A DNA stretch of 64,000 nt from assembly GCF_031456545.1 (NCBI RefSeq), contig NZ_JAVDUV010000001.1, positions 1,054,001-1,118,000 of the forward strand. Direction: 5' to 3'. The notes below the pieces were generated by a model. It had not been told where the DNA came from, did not search any database, and saw only the letters and a program-made list of their open reading frames with translations. Below are positions 41,256 to 50,268 of the stretch, in pieces; the stretch's first letter is position 1, and each line of letters begins with the position of its first letter. The DNA comes from Agromyces sp. 3263 (GTDB lineage Bacteria; Actinomycetota; Actinomycetes; Actinomycetales; Microbacteriaceae). The translations under genes and the position numbers were made by a program.

Positions 41256-42562
41256 GCGCCGGCGACGACGCGCCCCATGCACCTGACGTGCTCGACGCTC
41301 CGCATGCGCGCGCCGCGGCCGACGCACTCGCGTGGGCGTATCGCGAGGAGTGGACGCGCGTCGTCGCCACGCTCATCAGGGCCACGGCCGACTGGGACGT
41401 GGCCGAGGATGCCGCGGCGGACGCGTTCGAGCGCGCCGCTCGTCGGTGGCCCACCGAGGGCGTGCCGGACAACCCGGGTGCGTGGCTCACGACCGTGGGC
41501 AGGAACCGCGCGCTCGACGTGCTGCGGCGACGCGCGGTCGAAGCCGGCAAGGTGAAGGAGTGGCTGGTGATGGACGAGGTGATGGGCGGCGGGGCATCCG
41601 ACGATCCGGCCGACCTCGCGGCGGCCGCACCCGACTGGGACGACCGGCTTCGCCTCGTCTTCACCTGCGCGCACCCCGCCCTGCCGATGGAGGCACGCGT
41701 CGCCCTCACGCTGCGAACGGTCGGCGGCCTCGACACCGCCGAGATCGCGCGCGCATTCTTCGTTCCCGAGTCGACCATGGGCCAGCGGATCGTGCGCGCC
41801 AAGCGGAAGATCAAGCACGCGGGCATCCCCTATCGCGTGCCGTCGCCCGACCAGCTGCCCGACCGTCTCGCCGGGGTGCTGGCCGTGCTGTTCCTGGTGC
41901 ACAACGAGGGCTACCTCGCCAGCTCGGGCGACCAGCTGCTGCGGCTCGACCTGCAGCAGGAGGCGATCCGGCTCACGCGGCTGCTGGTCGAGCTGCTGCC
42001 CGAGGCCGACGAGGCCCGCGCCCTGCTCGCGCTCCTGCTGCTGCAGCACGCACGGTCCGCCGCACGGGTCGACGACGCCGGCGACCTCGTGCCGCTCGAC
42101 ACCCAGGACCGCACGCGGTGGAACGCCGCCGAGGTGACCGAGGGCCTCGCGCTGCTCACGGGCCCCCGGCCGGCCGAGGTCGGGACGTACCGCGTGCAGG
42201 CCGAGATCCAGGCGGTGCACGCGCGGGCGCGGACCGCCGACGACACCGACTGGCCTGCGATCGTGGCGTGGTACGACGCCCTGCTCGCGGCGACGCCGTC
42301 GCCCGTCATCGAGCTCAACCGGGCCGTGGCGCACGGCCTGTCCGGCCACGTCGAGCAGGCGCTCGACGAGCTCGGTGAGCTCGAGGCATCCGGTCGCCTG
42401 CTGGGGTACCACCTGCTGCCCGCCGCGCAGGCCGACCTGCTGCGCCGGAGCGGCCGGCCGTCCGAGGCCGCCGCGCGCTACCGGGCTGCGATCGACCTCG
42501 CGCCGACGGCACCCGAGCGCCGGTTCCTCGAGCGGCGGCTCGCGGAGGTCGGCGGGCGGTGA
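41252..42562 (+). CDS. ECF42-type RNA polymerase sigma factor with C-terminal domain
   Basis: A 436-residue sigma factor. Sigma-2 is at ~25-95 (EDAAADAFERAARRWPTEGV, AWLTTVGRNRALDVLRRR), sigma-4 at ~130-185 (LRTVGGLDTAEIARAFFVPE, QRIVRAKRKIKHA). The remaining ~240 residues are the SigJ/ECF42-type C-terminal extension with TPR-like helices (LVELLPEADEARALLALLLL, ELNRAVAHGLSG, YRAAIDLAPTAPERRFL). In this group the extension replaces an anti-sigma factor. Coupled to a DGPF gene; two matching promoters in the window define its likely regulon. Confidence 0.93.
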   Translation: MSAGDDAPHAPDVLDAPHARAAADALAWAYREEWTRVVATLIRATADWDVAEDAAADAFERAARRWPTEGVPDNPGAWLTTVGRNRALDVLRRRAVEAGKVKEWLVMDEVMGGGASDDPADLAAAAPDWDDRLRLVFTCAHPALPMEARVALTLRTVGGLDTAEIARAFFVPESTMGQRIVRAKRKIKHAGIPYRVPSPDQLPDRLAGVLAVLFLVHNEGYLASSGDQLLRLDLQQEAIRLTRLLVELLPEADEARALLALLLLQHARSAARVDDAGDLVPLDTQDRTRWNAAEVTEGLALLTGPRPAEVGTYRVQAEIQAVHARARTADDTDWPAIVAWYDALLAATPSPVIELNRAVAHGLSGHVEQALDELGELEASGRLLGYHLLPAAQADLLRRSGRPSEAAARYRAAIDLAPTAPERRFLERRLAEVGGR

Positions 42563-42643
42563 GCGGCATCCACCGATCGGTGGATGCGTGAGTCGACCGT
42601 TCCACGGCTTCCGGGAGCGGCGCGGACGCGGCAGGCTCTGAGC

Positions 42644-43576
42644 ATGGACACGACAGCGCCCGGACCGGGCACCAAGGCCGGCGAACTGCCCTCGGGCACG
42701 GATGTCGCGGTGCGGATCCGCGGGCTCAGGAAGGTGTACGGCGGGGTCGCCGCCGTCCATGGGCTCGACCTCGACATCGCCCGCGGCGAGACCTTCGCGC
42801 TGCTCGGGCCGAACGGCGCCGGCAAGTCGACGACCGTGGAGATCCTCGAGGGCTATCGGCTCCGCACGGAGGGCGAGGTGCGGGTGCTCGGCGTGGACCC
42901 CGCTCGCGGCGACCTCGACTGGAAGGCGCGGCTCGGCATCGTGCTGCAGTCGGCGACCGAGTCGGGCGTGCACACCGTGCGCGAGCAGCTCACGCACTTC
43001 GCCGGCTTCTACCCCGACCCCCGCGACGTCGACGAGGTCATCGCCGCCGTCGGCCTCGAGGCGAAGGCCCGCACCCGGGTCTCACGGCTGTCGGGCGGGC
43101 AGCGCCGCCGGGTCGACGTGGCGCTCGGCATCATCGGGCGGCCGGAGCTGCTGTTCCTCGACGAGCCGACCACCGGCTTCGACCCCGAGGCCCGCCGCGA
43201 GTTCTGGAAGCTCATCCGGTCGATGAAGGCCGAGGGCACCACGATCCTGCTCACCACCCACTACCTCGATGAGGCCGCGCAGCTCGGCGATCGCGCGGGC
43301 GTCATCCTCGGCGGACGACTCGTCGACGTCGGCCGCGTCGACGAGCTCGGCGGCCCCGAGGCGCGAATTCCCATCGTGCGGTGGCGGGAGCCCGACGGGA
43401 CGTCCCGCGAGGTGCGCACCGAGCGACCAGCCGAGCTCGTGGCATCCGTCGTCGCCGAACACGGCGGCGAGCCCGACGCGCTCGAGGTCATCCGTCCCAG
43501 CCTCGAGGACATCTACCTGCGATTGGTGCACGCGGCCGGCGCCGACGCGCACGACGACGAGGAGGCCCTCGCATGA
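42644..43576 (+). CDS. ABC transporter ATP-binding protein (drug/lipid export type)
   Basis: A 310-residue DrrA/NodI-type ATPase. Walker A GPNGAGKST, signature LSGGQRRRVDVAL, Walker B LLFLDEPTTGFDPEARR, H-loop LLTTHYLDEA, and an extra ~70-residue C-terminal domain. It overlaps the permease gene by ATGA. With the permease it forms an exporter, and the following two-component system is in the same direction 74 bp downstream and probably controls it. Confidence 0.93.
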   Translation: MDTTAPGPGTKAGELPSGTDVAVRIRGLRKVYGGVAAVHGLDLDIARGETFALLGPNGAGKSTTVEILEGYRLRTEGEVRVLGVDPARGDLDWKARLGIVLQSATESGVHTVREQLTHFAGFYPDPRDVDEVIAAVGLEAKARTRVSRLSGGQRRRVDVALGIIGRPELLFLDEPTTGFDPEARREFWKLIRSMKAEGTTILLTTHYLDEAAQLGDRAGVILGGRLVDVGRVDELGGPEARIPIVRWREPDGTSREVRTERPAELVASVVAEHGGEPDALEVIRPSLEDIYLRLVHAAGADAHDDEEALA

Positions 43577-44484
43577 GCGGCGCGACGACCACCCCGGCCA
43601 CCGACGGACGATCACCGGGGCACGCGGAGCCACGCGGCATCCGCCCGCCTCGCACCGATCGCCGCCTGACCGGGCCCAGCCTGCTGCGCCTCGGCACGTC
43701 GCGCATCGGCTACGAGACCAGGGGCTACTTCCGGTCGCCGGATGCCGTCTTCTTCACGTTCCTCTTCCCGCTCATCATGCTCGGCATCTTCACCGCCGCC
43801 TTCAGCGCATCGGGCGACATCGTGCCCGGTCCGGGGATGGAGGGCATCTCGGTGGGCGCCTACTACCTGCCGGGGATGCTCGCCGCGGGCATGCTGCTGT
43901 CGGGCGTGCAGAACCTCGCGGTGGACATCGCCACCGAGAAGAGCGACGGCACGCTGAAGCGGCTCGGGGGCACGCCGCTCTCGCCGGTGTCGTACTTCCT
44001 CGGCAAGATCGGCCAGGTCTTCGCGACCGCGGTGCTGCAGGCGGCCCTGCTGCTGCTCGTGGCCGGCACCCTGTTCGGCATCGCCCTGCCGACGACGAGC
44101 GCGGCGTGGCTCACCTTCGCCTGGGTGTTCGTGCTCGGCGTCGCGACCTCGGCGCTCTGCGGCATCGCCCTCTCGGCCGTTCCCCGCAGCGGCAAGAGCG
44201 CCACGGCCGTGGTGATCCCCATCGTGCTCGTGCTGCAGTTCATCTCGGGCGTGTACCTGCAGTTCTCGCAGCTGCCCGAGTGGATGCAGAACATCGCGAG
44301 CATCTTCCCGCTGAAGTGGATGGCGCAGGGCATGCGCGCGGTGTTCCTCCCCGAGGACTTCGAGACCCTCGAGCAGCACGGCACCTGGGACCTCGGGTGG
44401 GTCGCCGTCGCCCTCCTCGCCTGGCTCGTCATCGGGCTCGTGGTGAGCCGGCTCACGTTCCGGTGGATCCGGCGCGACGCGTGA
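43573..44484 (+). CDS. ABC-2 type transporter permease
   Basis: A 303-residue membrane protein with a polar N-terminal tail of ~45 residues and about six helices. YFRSPDAVFFTFLFPLIMLG, the EKSDGTLKRLGGTPLSPVSYF loop and IASIFPLKWMAQGMRAVFLP are usual for ABC-2 permeases. It works with the ATPase just upstream. Substrate not predictable; antibiotics or lipids are typical. Confidence 0.92.
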   Translation: MSGATTTPATDGRSPGHAEPRGIRPPRTDRRLTGPSLLRLGTSRIGYETRGYFRSPDAVFFTFLFPLIMLGIFTAAFSASGDIVPGPGMEGISVGAYYLPGMLAAGMLLSGVQNLAVDIATEKSDGTLKRLGGTPLSPVSYFLGKIGQVFATAVLQAALLLLVAGTLFGIALPTTSAAWLTFAWVFVLGVATSALCGIALSAVPRSGKSATAVVIPIVLVLQFISGVYLQFSQLPEWMQNIASIFPLKWMAQGMRAVFLPEDFETLEQHGTWDLGWVAVALLAWLVIGLVVSRLTFRWIRRDA

Positions 44485-44558
44485 GGCACGACGCGTGAGG
44501 CCGGTCGGCCGTCGGGCGGCACGTGCCGCCGGACCGGCGCTCGTGAGAGGGTGACCTC

Positions 44559-45794
44559 ATGTTCACGGTGCGATGGTGGGACCTCGCCGCGATCGTCGTG
44601 GCGAGCGTCACGGTGGTGCTGTCGCTCATCGACCCGCCCTACGGTGCCCCTGACTACGGCACCTGGGCGACGGTCGCCGCGTTCCTCGTCGTCTGGTTCG
44701 CGTACGCCCGCCGATTCGTGGAGGGCGCCACCCTCGGCCACCACCTCGCCATCGCATTCCTGTTCGCCAGCATCACCGCGGTGGGCACGGCGTTCGAGCC
44801 GTCGTTCGCGATCCTCCAGGCCTTCATCTACCCGTTCGTCTGGGTCACCGCGCCGGGCCTCAAGAGCGCCCTGGCGGCGAACATCATGGTGGCCGTCGGC
44901 ATCGTCGTCGGCTACACCGTGCACGGTGGCCCGACCGGGATCATCACGGGCTTCGGCGTGGCGATCCTGTCGGTCGGCTTCAGCATCGCCCTCGGGCTCT
45001 GGATCACCCGGATCGCCGAGGTCGGCGCCGAGCGGGCGCGGCTCTTCGACGAGCTGCAGGCCGCCCAGGGCCAGCTCGCCGCCATGCACCGCGACGCCGG
45101 CGTGACCGACGAGCGGGCACGACTCGCGCGCGAGATCCACGACACCATCGCGCAGAGCCTCACCGGCCTCGTGATGGTGGCGCAGCGGGCGGGCAACCGC
45201 CTCGAGCCGGTCGAGGGCGAGCCCGCGGCATCCGTGCGCGGCGACATCGACCTCATGGAGCAGATGGCCCGCGAGGCGCTCACCGAGGCGCGGGGGCTCG
45301 TGGCGTCGCTCACGCCCGTCGGCACCGACGCCGGCCTCGCCGATGCGCTGGTGCGGCTGGCGACGTCGTTCCAGCGCGAGACCGGCGTGGTCGTCACGGT
45401 GACGGCGGATGCCGCGGGGCTCGACCGCGAGCTCGAGGTGGTGCTGCTCCGCTCCGCCCAGGAGGCGCTCGCGAACGTGCGCAAGCACGCAGGAGCCCGG
45501 CACGCCGCGATCTCCGTGGCTGCCGCCGGCGAGGACGTCGTGCTGACGGTGACCGACGACGGCACCGGCCCGGGCGACGCGCAGCCGGGCGAGCGGGGCT
45601 TCGGGCTTGCCGGCATCCGCGACCGCGCCGCGCTGGTCGGCGGGTCGTTCGAGTTCGGCCCCGGCGCGGGCGGGGGCGCGCGCTTGCGCGTCGTCGTGCC
45701 GCGGTCCTCCCCCGCCGCCCGGACGGAGCCGACGACACGGCTGAACCCGACGACCCGCCCGAACCCGACCACGCCCATGGGAGGCGCCGCATGA
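44559..45794 (+). CDS. Sensor histidine kinase (NarL-type)
   Basis: A 411-residue kinase. Residues 1-~150 are five or six membrane helices with little outside, so it probably senses the membrane itself. The HisKA_3 motif is LAREIHDTIAQSLTG with His194, and the ATPase domain has EALANVRKHAGA and the G-box GFGLAGIRDRAALVGG. The C-terminal tail contains three NPTT-like repeats. It overlaps the response regulator gene by 4 bp and follows an ABC exporter; such sets often respond to membrane-active drugs. Confidence 0.93.
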   Translation: MFTVRWWDLAAIVVASVTVVLSLIDPPYGAPDYGTWATVAAFLVVWFAYARRFVEGATLGHHLAIAFLFASITAVGTAFEPSFAILQAFIYPFVWVTAPGLKSALAANIMVAVGIVVGYTVHGGPTGIITGFGVAILSVGFSIALGLWITRIAEVGAERARLFDELQAAQGQLAAMHRDAGVTDERARLAREIHDTIAQSLTGLVMVAQRAGNRLEPVEGEPAASVRGDIDLMEQMAREALTEARGLVASLTPVGTDAGLADALVRLATSFQRETGVVVTVTADAAGLDRELEVVLLRSAQEALANVRKHAGARHAAISVAAAGEDVVLTVTDDGTGPGDAQPGERGFGLAGIRDRAALVGGSFEFGPGAGGGARLRVVVPRSSPAARTEPTTRLNPTTRPNPTTPMGGAA

Positions 45795-46429
45795 GCAGGC
45801 CCATCCGCATCGTCGTCGCCGACGACCATCCCATCGTGCGCGCCGGCATCGTGGGACTGCTCGAGCAGGCGCAGGGCATCGAGGTCGTCGGCGAGGCGGC
45901 CGACGGATCGGAAGCCGTCGAGCTCGCGGCATCGGAGCGCCCCGATCTCGTGCTCATGGACCTGCGCATGCCCGGCGTCGACGGGGCGAGTGCGACGGCG
46001 AGCATCGTCGCAGCGGGCGACGGCACGCGCGTGCTCGTGCTCACCACGTACGAGACCGACGACCACATCCTCGCCGCGATCGAGGCCGGGGCGAGCGGCT
46101 ACCTGCTCAAGGCGGCGCCGCAGGCGGAGATCCTCGCCGGGATCCGGGCCGTGGCCGCCGGCGAGACCGTGCTCGCCCCGTCGATCGCCGCGAAGCTCGT
46201 GTCCCGAGTGCGCGCCGACGCGGCATCCGCTGCCCCGCCCGTGCTCTCGCCGCGTGAGCTCCAGGTGCTGACCCTCGTGGCCGACGGGTGCTCGAACCCG
46301 GAGATCGCGCGCGAGCTGTACATCGGCGAGGCCACGGTGAAGACGCACCTGCTGCACGCGTTCGAGAAGCTCGGCGTGAACGACCGCACCCGTGCGGTCA
46401 CCCGCGCGATGGAGCTCGGCCTGCTCTGA
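45791..46429 (+). CDS. LuxR/NarL-type response regulator
   Basis: A 212-residue regulator. The receiver has RIVVADDHPIVRAGIVGLLE and phospho-acceptor Asp57 in LVLMDLRMPG; the C-terminal LuxR helix-turn-helix is LSPRELQVLTLVADGCSNPE and EIARELYIGEATVKTHLLH. Its start overlaps the end of the kinase gene, so it is the cognate partner. The ABC exporter upstream is its likely target. Confidence 0.95.
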   Translation: MSRPIRIVVADDHPIVRAGIVGLLEQAQGIEVVGEAADGSEAVELAASERPDLVLMDLRMPGVDGASATASIVAAGDGTRVLVLTTYETDDHILAAIEAGASGYLLKAAPQAEILAGIRAVAAGETVLAPSIAAKLVSRVRADAASAAPPVLSPRELQVLTLVADGCSNPEIARELYIGEATVKTHLLHAFEKLGVNDRTRAVTRAMELGLL

Positions 46430-46524
46430 GCGCCGCGCCGCCACGTCGCACCGCGCGCGTACCGGGTTCCACCCCGGCGCGCAACGGCGTGACACGCGCG
46501 ACGCCCGGCCATACGCTGAGCCGC

Positions 46525-48120
46525 GTGACAGCTCCCAGTGTCCGCGTGGCGATCCAGCGCACCAGAATCCTCCCGAAGTGGGTCAGGCGCGCGGATGCCA
46601 CGGCCGGCCGTGCCGTGAACCGGCGCCACACCCATCCCAATGTCGACCGCTTCTGGACGCAGCTCACGAGCTTCGCCGACAAGGGCGTGCTGTGGTGGAC
46701 CCTCGCCGGCGTGCTCGCCGTGACCGGACGACGGCGCGCCGCCGTGCGCGGCCTGCTCTCGCTGCTCGGCGCCAGCGCGCTCACGAACCTCATCGCCAAG
46801 GAGGTGTTCGGCGGCGACCGGCCGCTGCTGGCCGACGTGCCCATCGGCCGTCGCCTGCCGAAGCACCCGGCCACGCCGTCGTTCCCGTCGGGCCATTCGG
46901 CGAGCGCCGCGGCGTTCGCGGCCGGCGTCGCCCTCGAACGACCGGCGATCGGCGCGGCCATCGCCCCCGTCGCGCTCGGCGTCGGTTACTCGCGGCTGCA
47001 CACCGGCGCGCACTGGCTCTCGGACGTGGTGGGCGGCCTGGCCATCGGGGTGGGCATCGCCGGGGTGGGCGCCCTCCTGGTACGGCCTCGCCCGGGTGAG
47101 CCCGAGCCCGAGGGCTCGACCGGCGAGGACTGCGACCTCCCGGCCTCCCCCGATGGCGAGGGCGTGTTCCTCGTCGTCAATCGCTCGTCGGGAACGAGCG
47201 TCGTGCGAGCCGACCCGCTGCGCGTGATCCGCGACCGCCTCCCCGCCGCCGAGGTGCACGAGCTCGCCGACGGCGAGTCGCCCCGCGACGCCGTCCGGGA
47301 GGCACTCGCGCGGCGGCATCCGCCCCGCATCCTCGGTGCGTGCGGCGGCGACGGCACGGTCTCGGCCGTCGCGCACGAGGCCGTCGCCGCCGAACTGCCC
47401 ATGCTCGTCGTGCCCGGCGGCACCTTCAACCACTTCGCGCGGACCGCGGGCGCGGCATCCGTCGACCTGGCCGTCGACGCCCTGCAACGCGGCGAAGGCG
47501 TGCGCGCGGATGTCGCCGAGCTCCGGTTCGGCGACGAGGAGCCGGTGACGGTGCTGAACACGGCGTCGGTGGGCGTCTACCCCGACTTCGTGACCGTGCG
47601 CGAGCAGCTGCAGGACCGATGGGGCAAGTGGCCGGCCGCCATGATCGCGGCCGTTCGGGTGCTTCGGCACGCCTCGCCCGTGACGGTCGTGGTGAACGGC
47701 CGGCGCGCACGCGTGTGGACGTTGTTCGTCGGCGTCGACGACAACGACCCGGGCACGGTCGCGCCGCTGCAACGACGCCGGCTGGACGGAGGCGTGCTCG
47801 ACGTGCGGATCCTGCACGCAGGGTCGCGACTGGGCGCCGCCGCCTCGCTCGCGTTCGGTCGTCGCACGAGCGCCGTGTTCCGTCGCCTGCGCCTGCTCCC
47901 CAGCCGCATCGAGTCCTACCCGACCGAGTCGCTCGACGTGGTCGTGCGACCGCGGGAGGGGCAGCCTCCGGGGTTCGCCCACGACGGCGAGGTCGCGATC
48001 GCGGCGCCCGCGGAGGCCGCCGCGGCCTACGCCGCGCCCGGCTACCTCACGACCGTGCGGGTCATCCCCGAGGCGCTGGAGGTCTACCGCCCTGCGGGCG
48101 GCCGCGCCCTCCGGGGCTGA
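46525..48120 (+). CDS. PAP2 phosphatase-diacylglycerol kinase fusion
   Basis: A 531-residue two-domain protein. The first ~200 residues are a membrane PAP2 phosphatase (RPLLADVPIGRRLP, PSFPSGHSASAAAFA, GYSRLHTGAHWLSDVVGG), and the second half is a DAGK-like lipid kinase domain (VFLVVNRSSGTS, ILGACGGDGTVSAVAHEA, LPMLVVPGGTFNHFARTAG). Such fusions exist in actinobacteria and probably remodel membrane phospholipids. GTG start with TACGCT (46512-46517) ending 7 nt before it, so probably leaderless. Confidence 0.93.
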   Translation: MTAPSVRVAIQRTRILPKWVRRADATAGRAVNRRHTHPNVDRFWTQLTSFADKGVLWWTLAGVLAVTGRRRAAVRGLLSLLGASALTNLIAKEVFGGDRPLLADVPIGRRLPKHPATPSFPSGHSASAAAFAAGVALERPAIGAAIAPVALGVGYSRLHTGAHWLSDVVGGLAIGVGIAGVGALLVRPRPGEPEPEGSTGEDCDLPASPDGEGVFLVVNRSSGTSVVRADPLRVIRDRLPAAEVHELADGESPRDAVREALARRHPPRILGACGGDGTVSAVAHEAVAAELPMLVVPGGTFNHFARTAGAASVDLAVDALQRGEGVRADVAELRFGDEEPVTVLNTASVGVYPDFVTVREQLQDRWGKWPAAMIAAVRVLRHASPVTVVVNGRRARVWTLFVGVDDNDPGTVAPLQRRRLDGGVLDVRILHAGSRLGAAASLAFGRRTSAVFRRLRLLPSRIESYPTESLDVVVRPREGQPPGFAHDGEVAIAAPAEAAAAYAAPGYLTTVRVIPEALEVYRPAGGRALRG

Positions 48121-48147
48121 AGGCGCTCGCTGGGGCCGACCGCCGGA

Positions 48148-49341
48148 TCAGAGCTCGAGGCCGACGAGCACCGGCTCGGGGTGCAGCACGATGCCGAACT
48201 CCGCCTGCACCCGGCTCTGCACGAACCGGGCGAGCTGGGCGACCTCCTCGGCCGCCGCGCCGCCGCGGTTCGTCAGGGCGAGCGTGTGCTTCGACGACAC
48301 GGCCGCGCGCGATCCGGGCAGCGCGAACCCGCGACGGATGCCCGACCGCTCGATGAGCCACGCGGCCGAGAGCTTCACGAGCGGCTCGGCCGGTGCGGCA
48401 TCCGTCAGCGTGCCCACCGCCTCGAGCGAAGCCTGGTGGGCGAGGAACTGGTCGAGCGGGGACTCCTCGGCGACGCCGCCCGCAAGCGGGGTCACCTCAT
48501 CGGCCGCCTCCTCCTCGAGGTACCACCGCGGCGCGTCGCCCGGCAGGGTGCGCGCGACACGCTCGGTGACGATCGGGTTCGTGAAGAACGAGCCCGCGCT
48601 GACCGAGTCGGGGTCGGCCGCGTCGAGCACCATGCCCTTCGACGCGCGCAGGCCCAGCACGCTCTCGCGGACCCGTGCGACGGGCACCCGGTCGCCGAGG
48701 TTCACGTGCAGCGCGTCGGCGAGTTGCGCGTAGGCGATCGGCTGCCCGAGCGCCTCCCCGAGCACGGCGCGCTCCGCCGCGGTGTCGTGCAGCTCGAACT
48801 CGGCCGAGACGACGATGCCGCGCAGGCCGCGCTTGAGCACCGACGTGCGGTAGCCGAGCTCGAGCTCCGCCGCCGTCATGCGGTGCGGGCGATCAGCGCC
48901 CTCCTCGAGGAACTCGATCGCGACGAGCGTGGACTCCAGCTCCTGGCCGTACGCGCCGATGTTCTGCACGGGCGCGGCGCCCACCGAGCCGGGAATGCCC
49001 GAGAGCGCCTCGAACCCCGAGAACCCCTGCTCGACCGTCCAGGCGACGAGGTCGTCCCAGGTCTCCCCGGCCTGCACACGCAGGCGCACGGATGCCGCGG
49101 CCGCATCGCGCGCGAAGACTTCGATGCCCTTCGTGGCGACCCGGATCACGGTGCCGTCGAAGCCGTCGTCGCCGACCAGGAGGTTGGAACCGCCGCCGAG
49201 CACCAGCCACGGCTCGCGTCCCGACCACGCCTCGACCGCGAGGTCGACGAGGTCGCGCTGCGTCGCGGCCGTCACGAGGTTCGCGGCCGGTCCGCCGACC
49301 TGCAGCGTGGTGAGCTCGGAGAACGGGATGTCGCGCGCCAT
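48148..49341 (-). CDS. murB: UDP-N-acetylenolpyruvoylglucosamine reductase
   Basis: A 397-residue FAD enzyme of peptidoglycan synthesis, reducing UDP-GlcNAc-enolpyruvate to UDP-MurNAc. It has the FAD-binding PWLVLGGGSNLLVGDDGF and FEALSGIPGSVGAAPVQNIG, and the active-site serine in DSVSAGSFFTNPIV. Length is on the long side owing to an insert in the C-terminal domain (WYLEEEAADEVTPLAGGVAE). It starts one base after the MaoC gene ends; the murB-MaoC-MaoC order is conserved in actinobacteria. Confidence 0.95.
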   Translation of the reverse strand: MARDIPFSELTTLQVGGPAANLVTAATQRDLVDLAVEAWSGREPWLVLGGGSNLLVGDDGFDGTVIRVATKGIEVFARDAAAASVRLRVQAGETWDDLVAWTVEQGFSGFEALSGIPGSVGAAPVQNIGAYGQELESTLVAIEFLEEGADRPHRMTAAELELGYRTSVLKRGLRGIVVSAEFELHDTAAERAVLGEALGQPIAYAQLADALHVNLGDRVPVARVRESVLGLRASKGMVLDAADPDSVSAGSFFTNPIVTERVARTLPGDAPRWYLEEEAADEVTPLAGGVAEESPLDQFLAHQASLEAVGTLTDAAPAEPLVKLSAAWLIERSGIRRGFALPGSRAAVSSKHTLALTNRGGAAAEEVAQLARFVQSRVQAEFGIVLHPEPVLVGLEL

Positions 49342-49342
49342 G

Positions 49343-49774
49343 TCAGTCGAGGGAGACCCGAGCCTGCGCCTTGCCGAGCACCGTCTCGTCGCCGACCTTC
49401 ACGGTGAGGTCGATGCGGGCCACGCGGGCCTCGGCGTCGAGCTGGCCGACCTTGGCGACGACCGACACGACGGCGCCGAGCTGCGGGTCGACGACGACGG
49501 GGCGGGTGAACCGCACCTGGTAGTCGACGACACGGCCGGGATCTCCGGCCCAGTCGACGACCGGCTGCACGGCGAAGCCCATCGTGAGCATGCCGTGCGC
49601 GAGCACGCCCGGCAGCCCGACCTCGCGAGCGACGTCGTCGCGGTAGTGGATCGCGTTGAAGTCCCCCGAGGCGCCGGCGTAGCGCACCAGCGAGTCGCGG
49701 GTGAGGGCGAACGAGTGCTCGGCGACGATATCGCCGACGGAGAGGCCGTCGAAGGCGGGAGCGGCGGCCATCAC
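49343..49774 (-). CDS. MaoC-type dehydratase (HadB-like)
   Basis: A 143-residue hot-dog fold protein with the hydratase motif DFNAIHYRDDVAREVGLPGV (Asp and His catalytic) and HGMLTMGFAVQPVVDWAG. It overlaps the next MaoC-type gene by 4 bp. In mycobacteria the equivalent HadA/HadB pair dehydrates 3-hydroxyacyl-ACP during mycolate elongation; here mycolates are not expected, so a fatty acyl role of a general kind is likely. Confidence 0.92.
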   Translation of the reverse strand: MMAAAPAFDGLSVGDIVAEHSFALTRDSLVRYAGASGDFNAIHYRDDVAREVGLPGVLAHGMLTMGFAVQPVVDWAGDPGRVVDYQVRFTRPVVVDPQLGAVVSVVAKVGQLDAEARVARIDLTVKVGDETVLGKAQARVSLD

Positions 49775-50217
49775 TCGTCCCCTCGCACGACGAGGGTGGA
49801 GATCGCGGTCACGACGTGGGCGCCCGTGGCATCCGTGATCGACGACTCGGCCGTGACCATGGAGTGCGGGCCGAGCGTCTTCACGCTCGATACCGTGAGC
49901 GTCGCCGTGAGCAGGTCGCCCGCCACGATCGGGCGGGTCGACGTGAAGCGCTGGTCGCCGTGCACGACCCGCGTGAAGTCGATGCCCGCGTCGGGCTCGG
50001 CGAGCAGTTGGGCGAGCGTGTGCTCCTGCACGACCACGGCGAACGTGGGCGGTGCGACCACGTCGTCGTAGCCGGCGGCCCTCGCCGCCTCGGGGTCGAG
50101 GTTGATCGCGTTGGTCGCGAAGACGGCGCGCGCGAACTCGCGCACCTTCTCACGCCCCACGAGATAGGGCTCGGTGGACGGGAAGACCCGCCCCTGCAGC
50201 TCGGGGTTCACTGGCAC
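49771..50217 (-). CDS. MaoC-type dehydratase N-terminal-like protein (HadA-like)
   Basis: A 148-residue hot-dog protein (FAS1-like dehydratase region): YLVGREKVREFARAVFATNA, VVAPPTFAVVVQEHTLAQLL, HGDQRFTSTRPIVAGDLLTA. The catalytic Asp/His pair is absent, as in HadA/HadC subunits that pair with HadB. It is the first gene of the HadA-HadB-MurB operon. Confidence 0.92.
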   Translation of the reverse strand: MPVNPELQGRVFPSTEPYLVGREKVREFARAVFATNAINLDPEAARAAGYDDVVAPPTFAVVVQEHTLAQLLAEPDAGIDFTRVVHGDQRFTSTRPIVAGDLLTATLTVSSVKTLGPHSMVTAESSITDATGAHVVTAISTLVVRGDE

Positions 50218-50268
50218 CCCGCCAGTCTATGCGGGGGTCCGTGGGGGCCTGACGGCCGCCGTGGTCCG

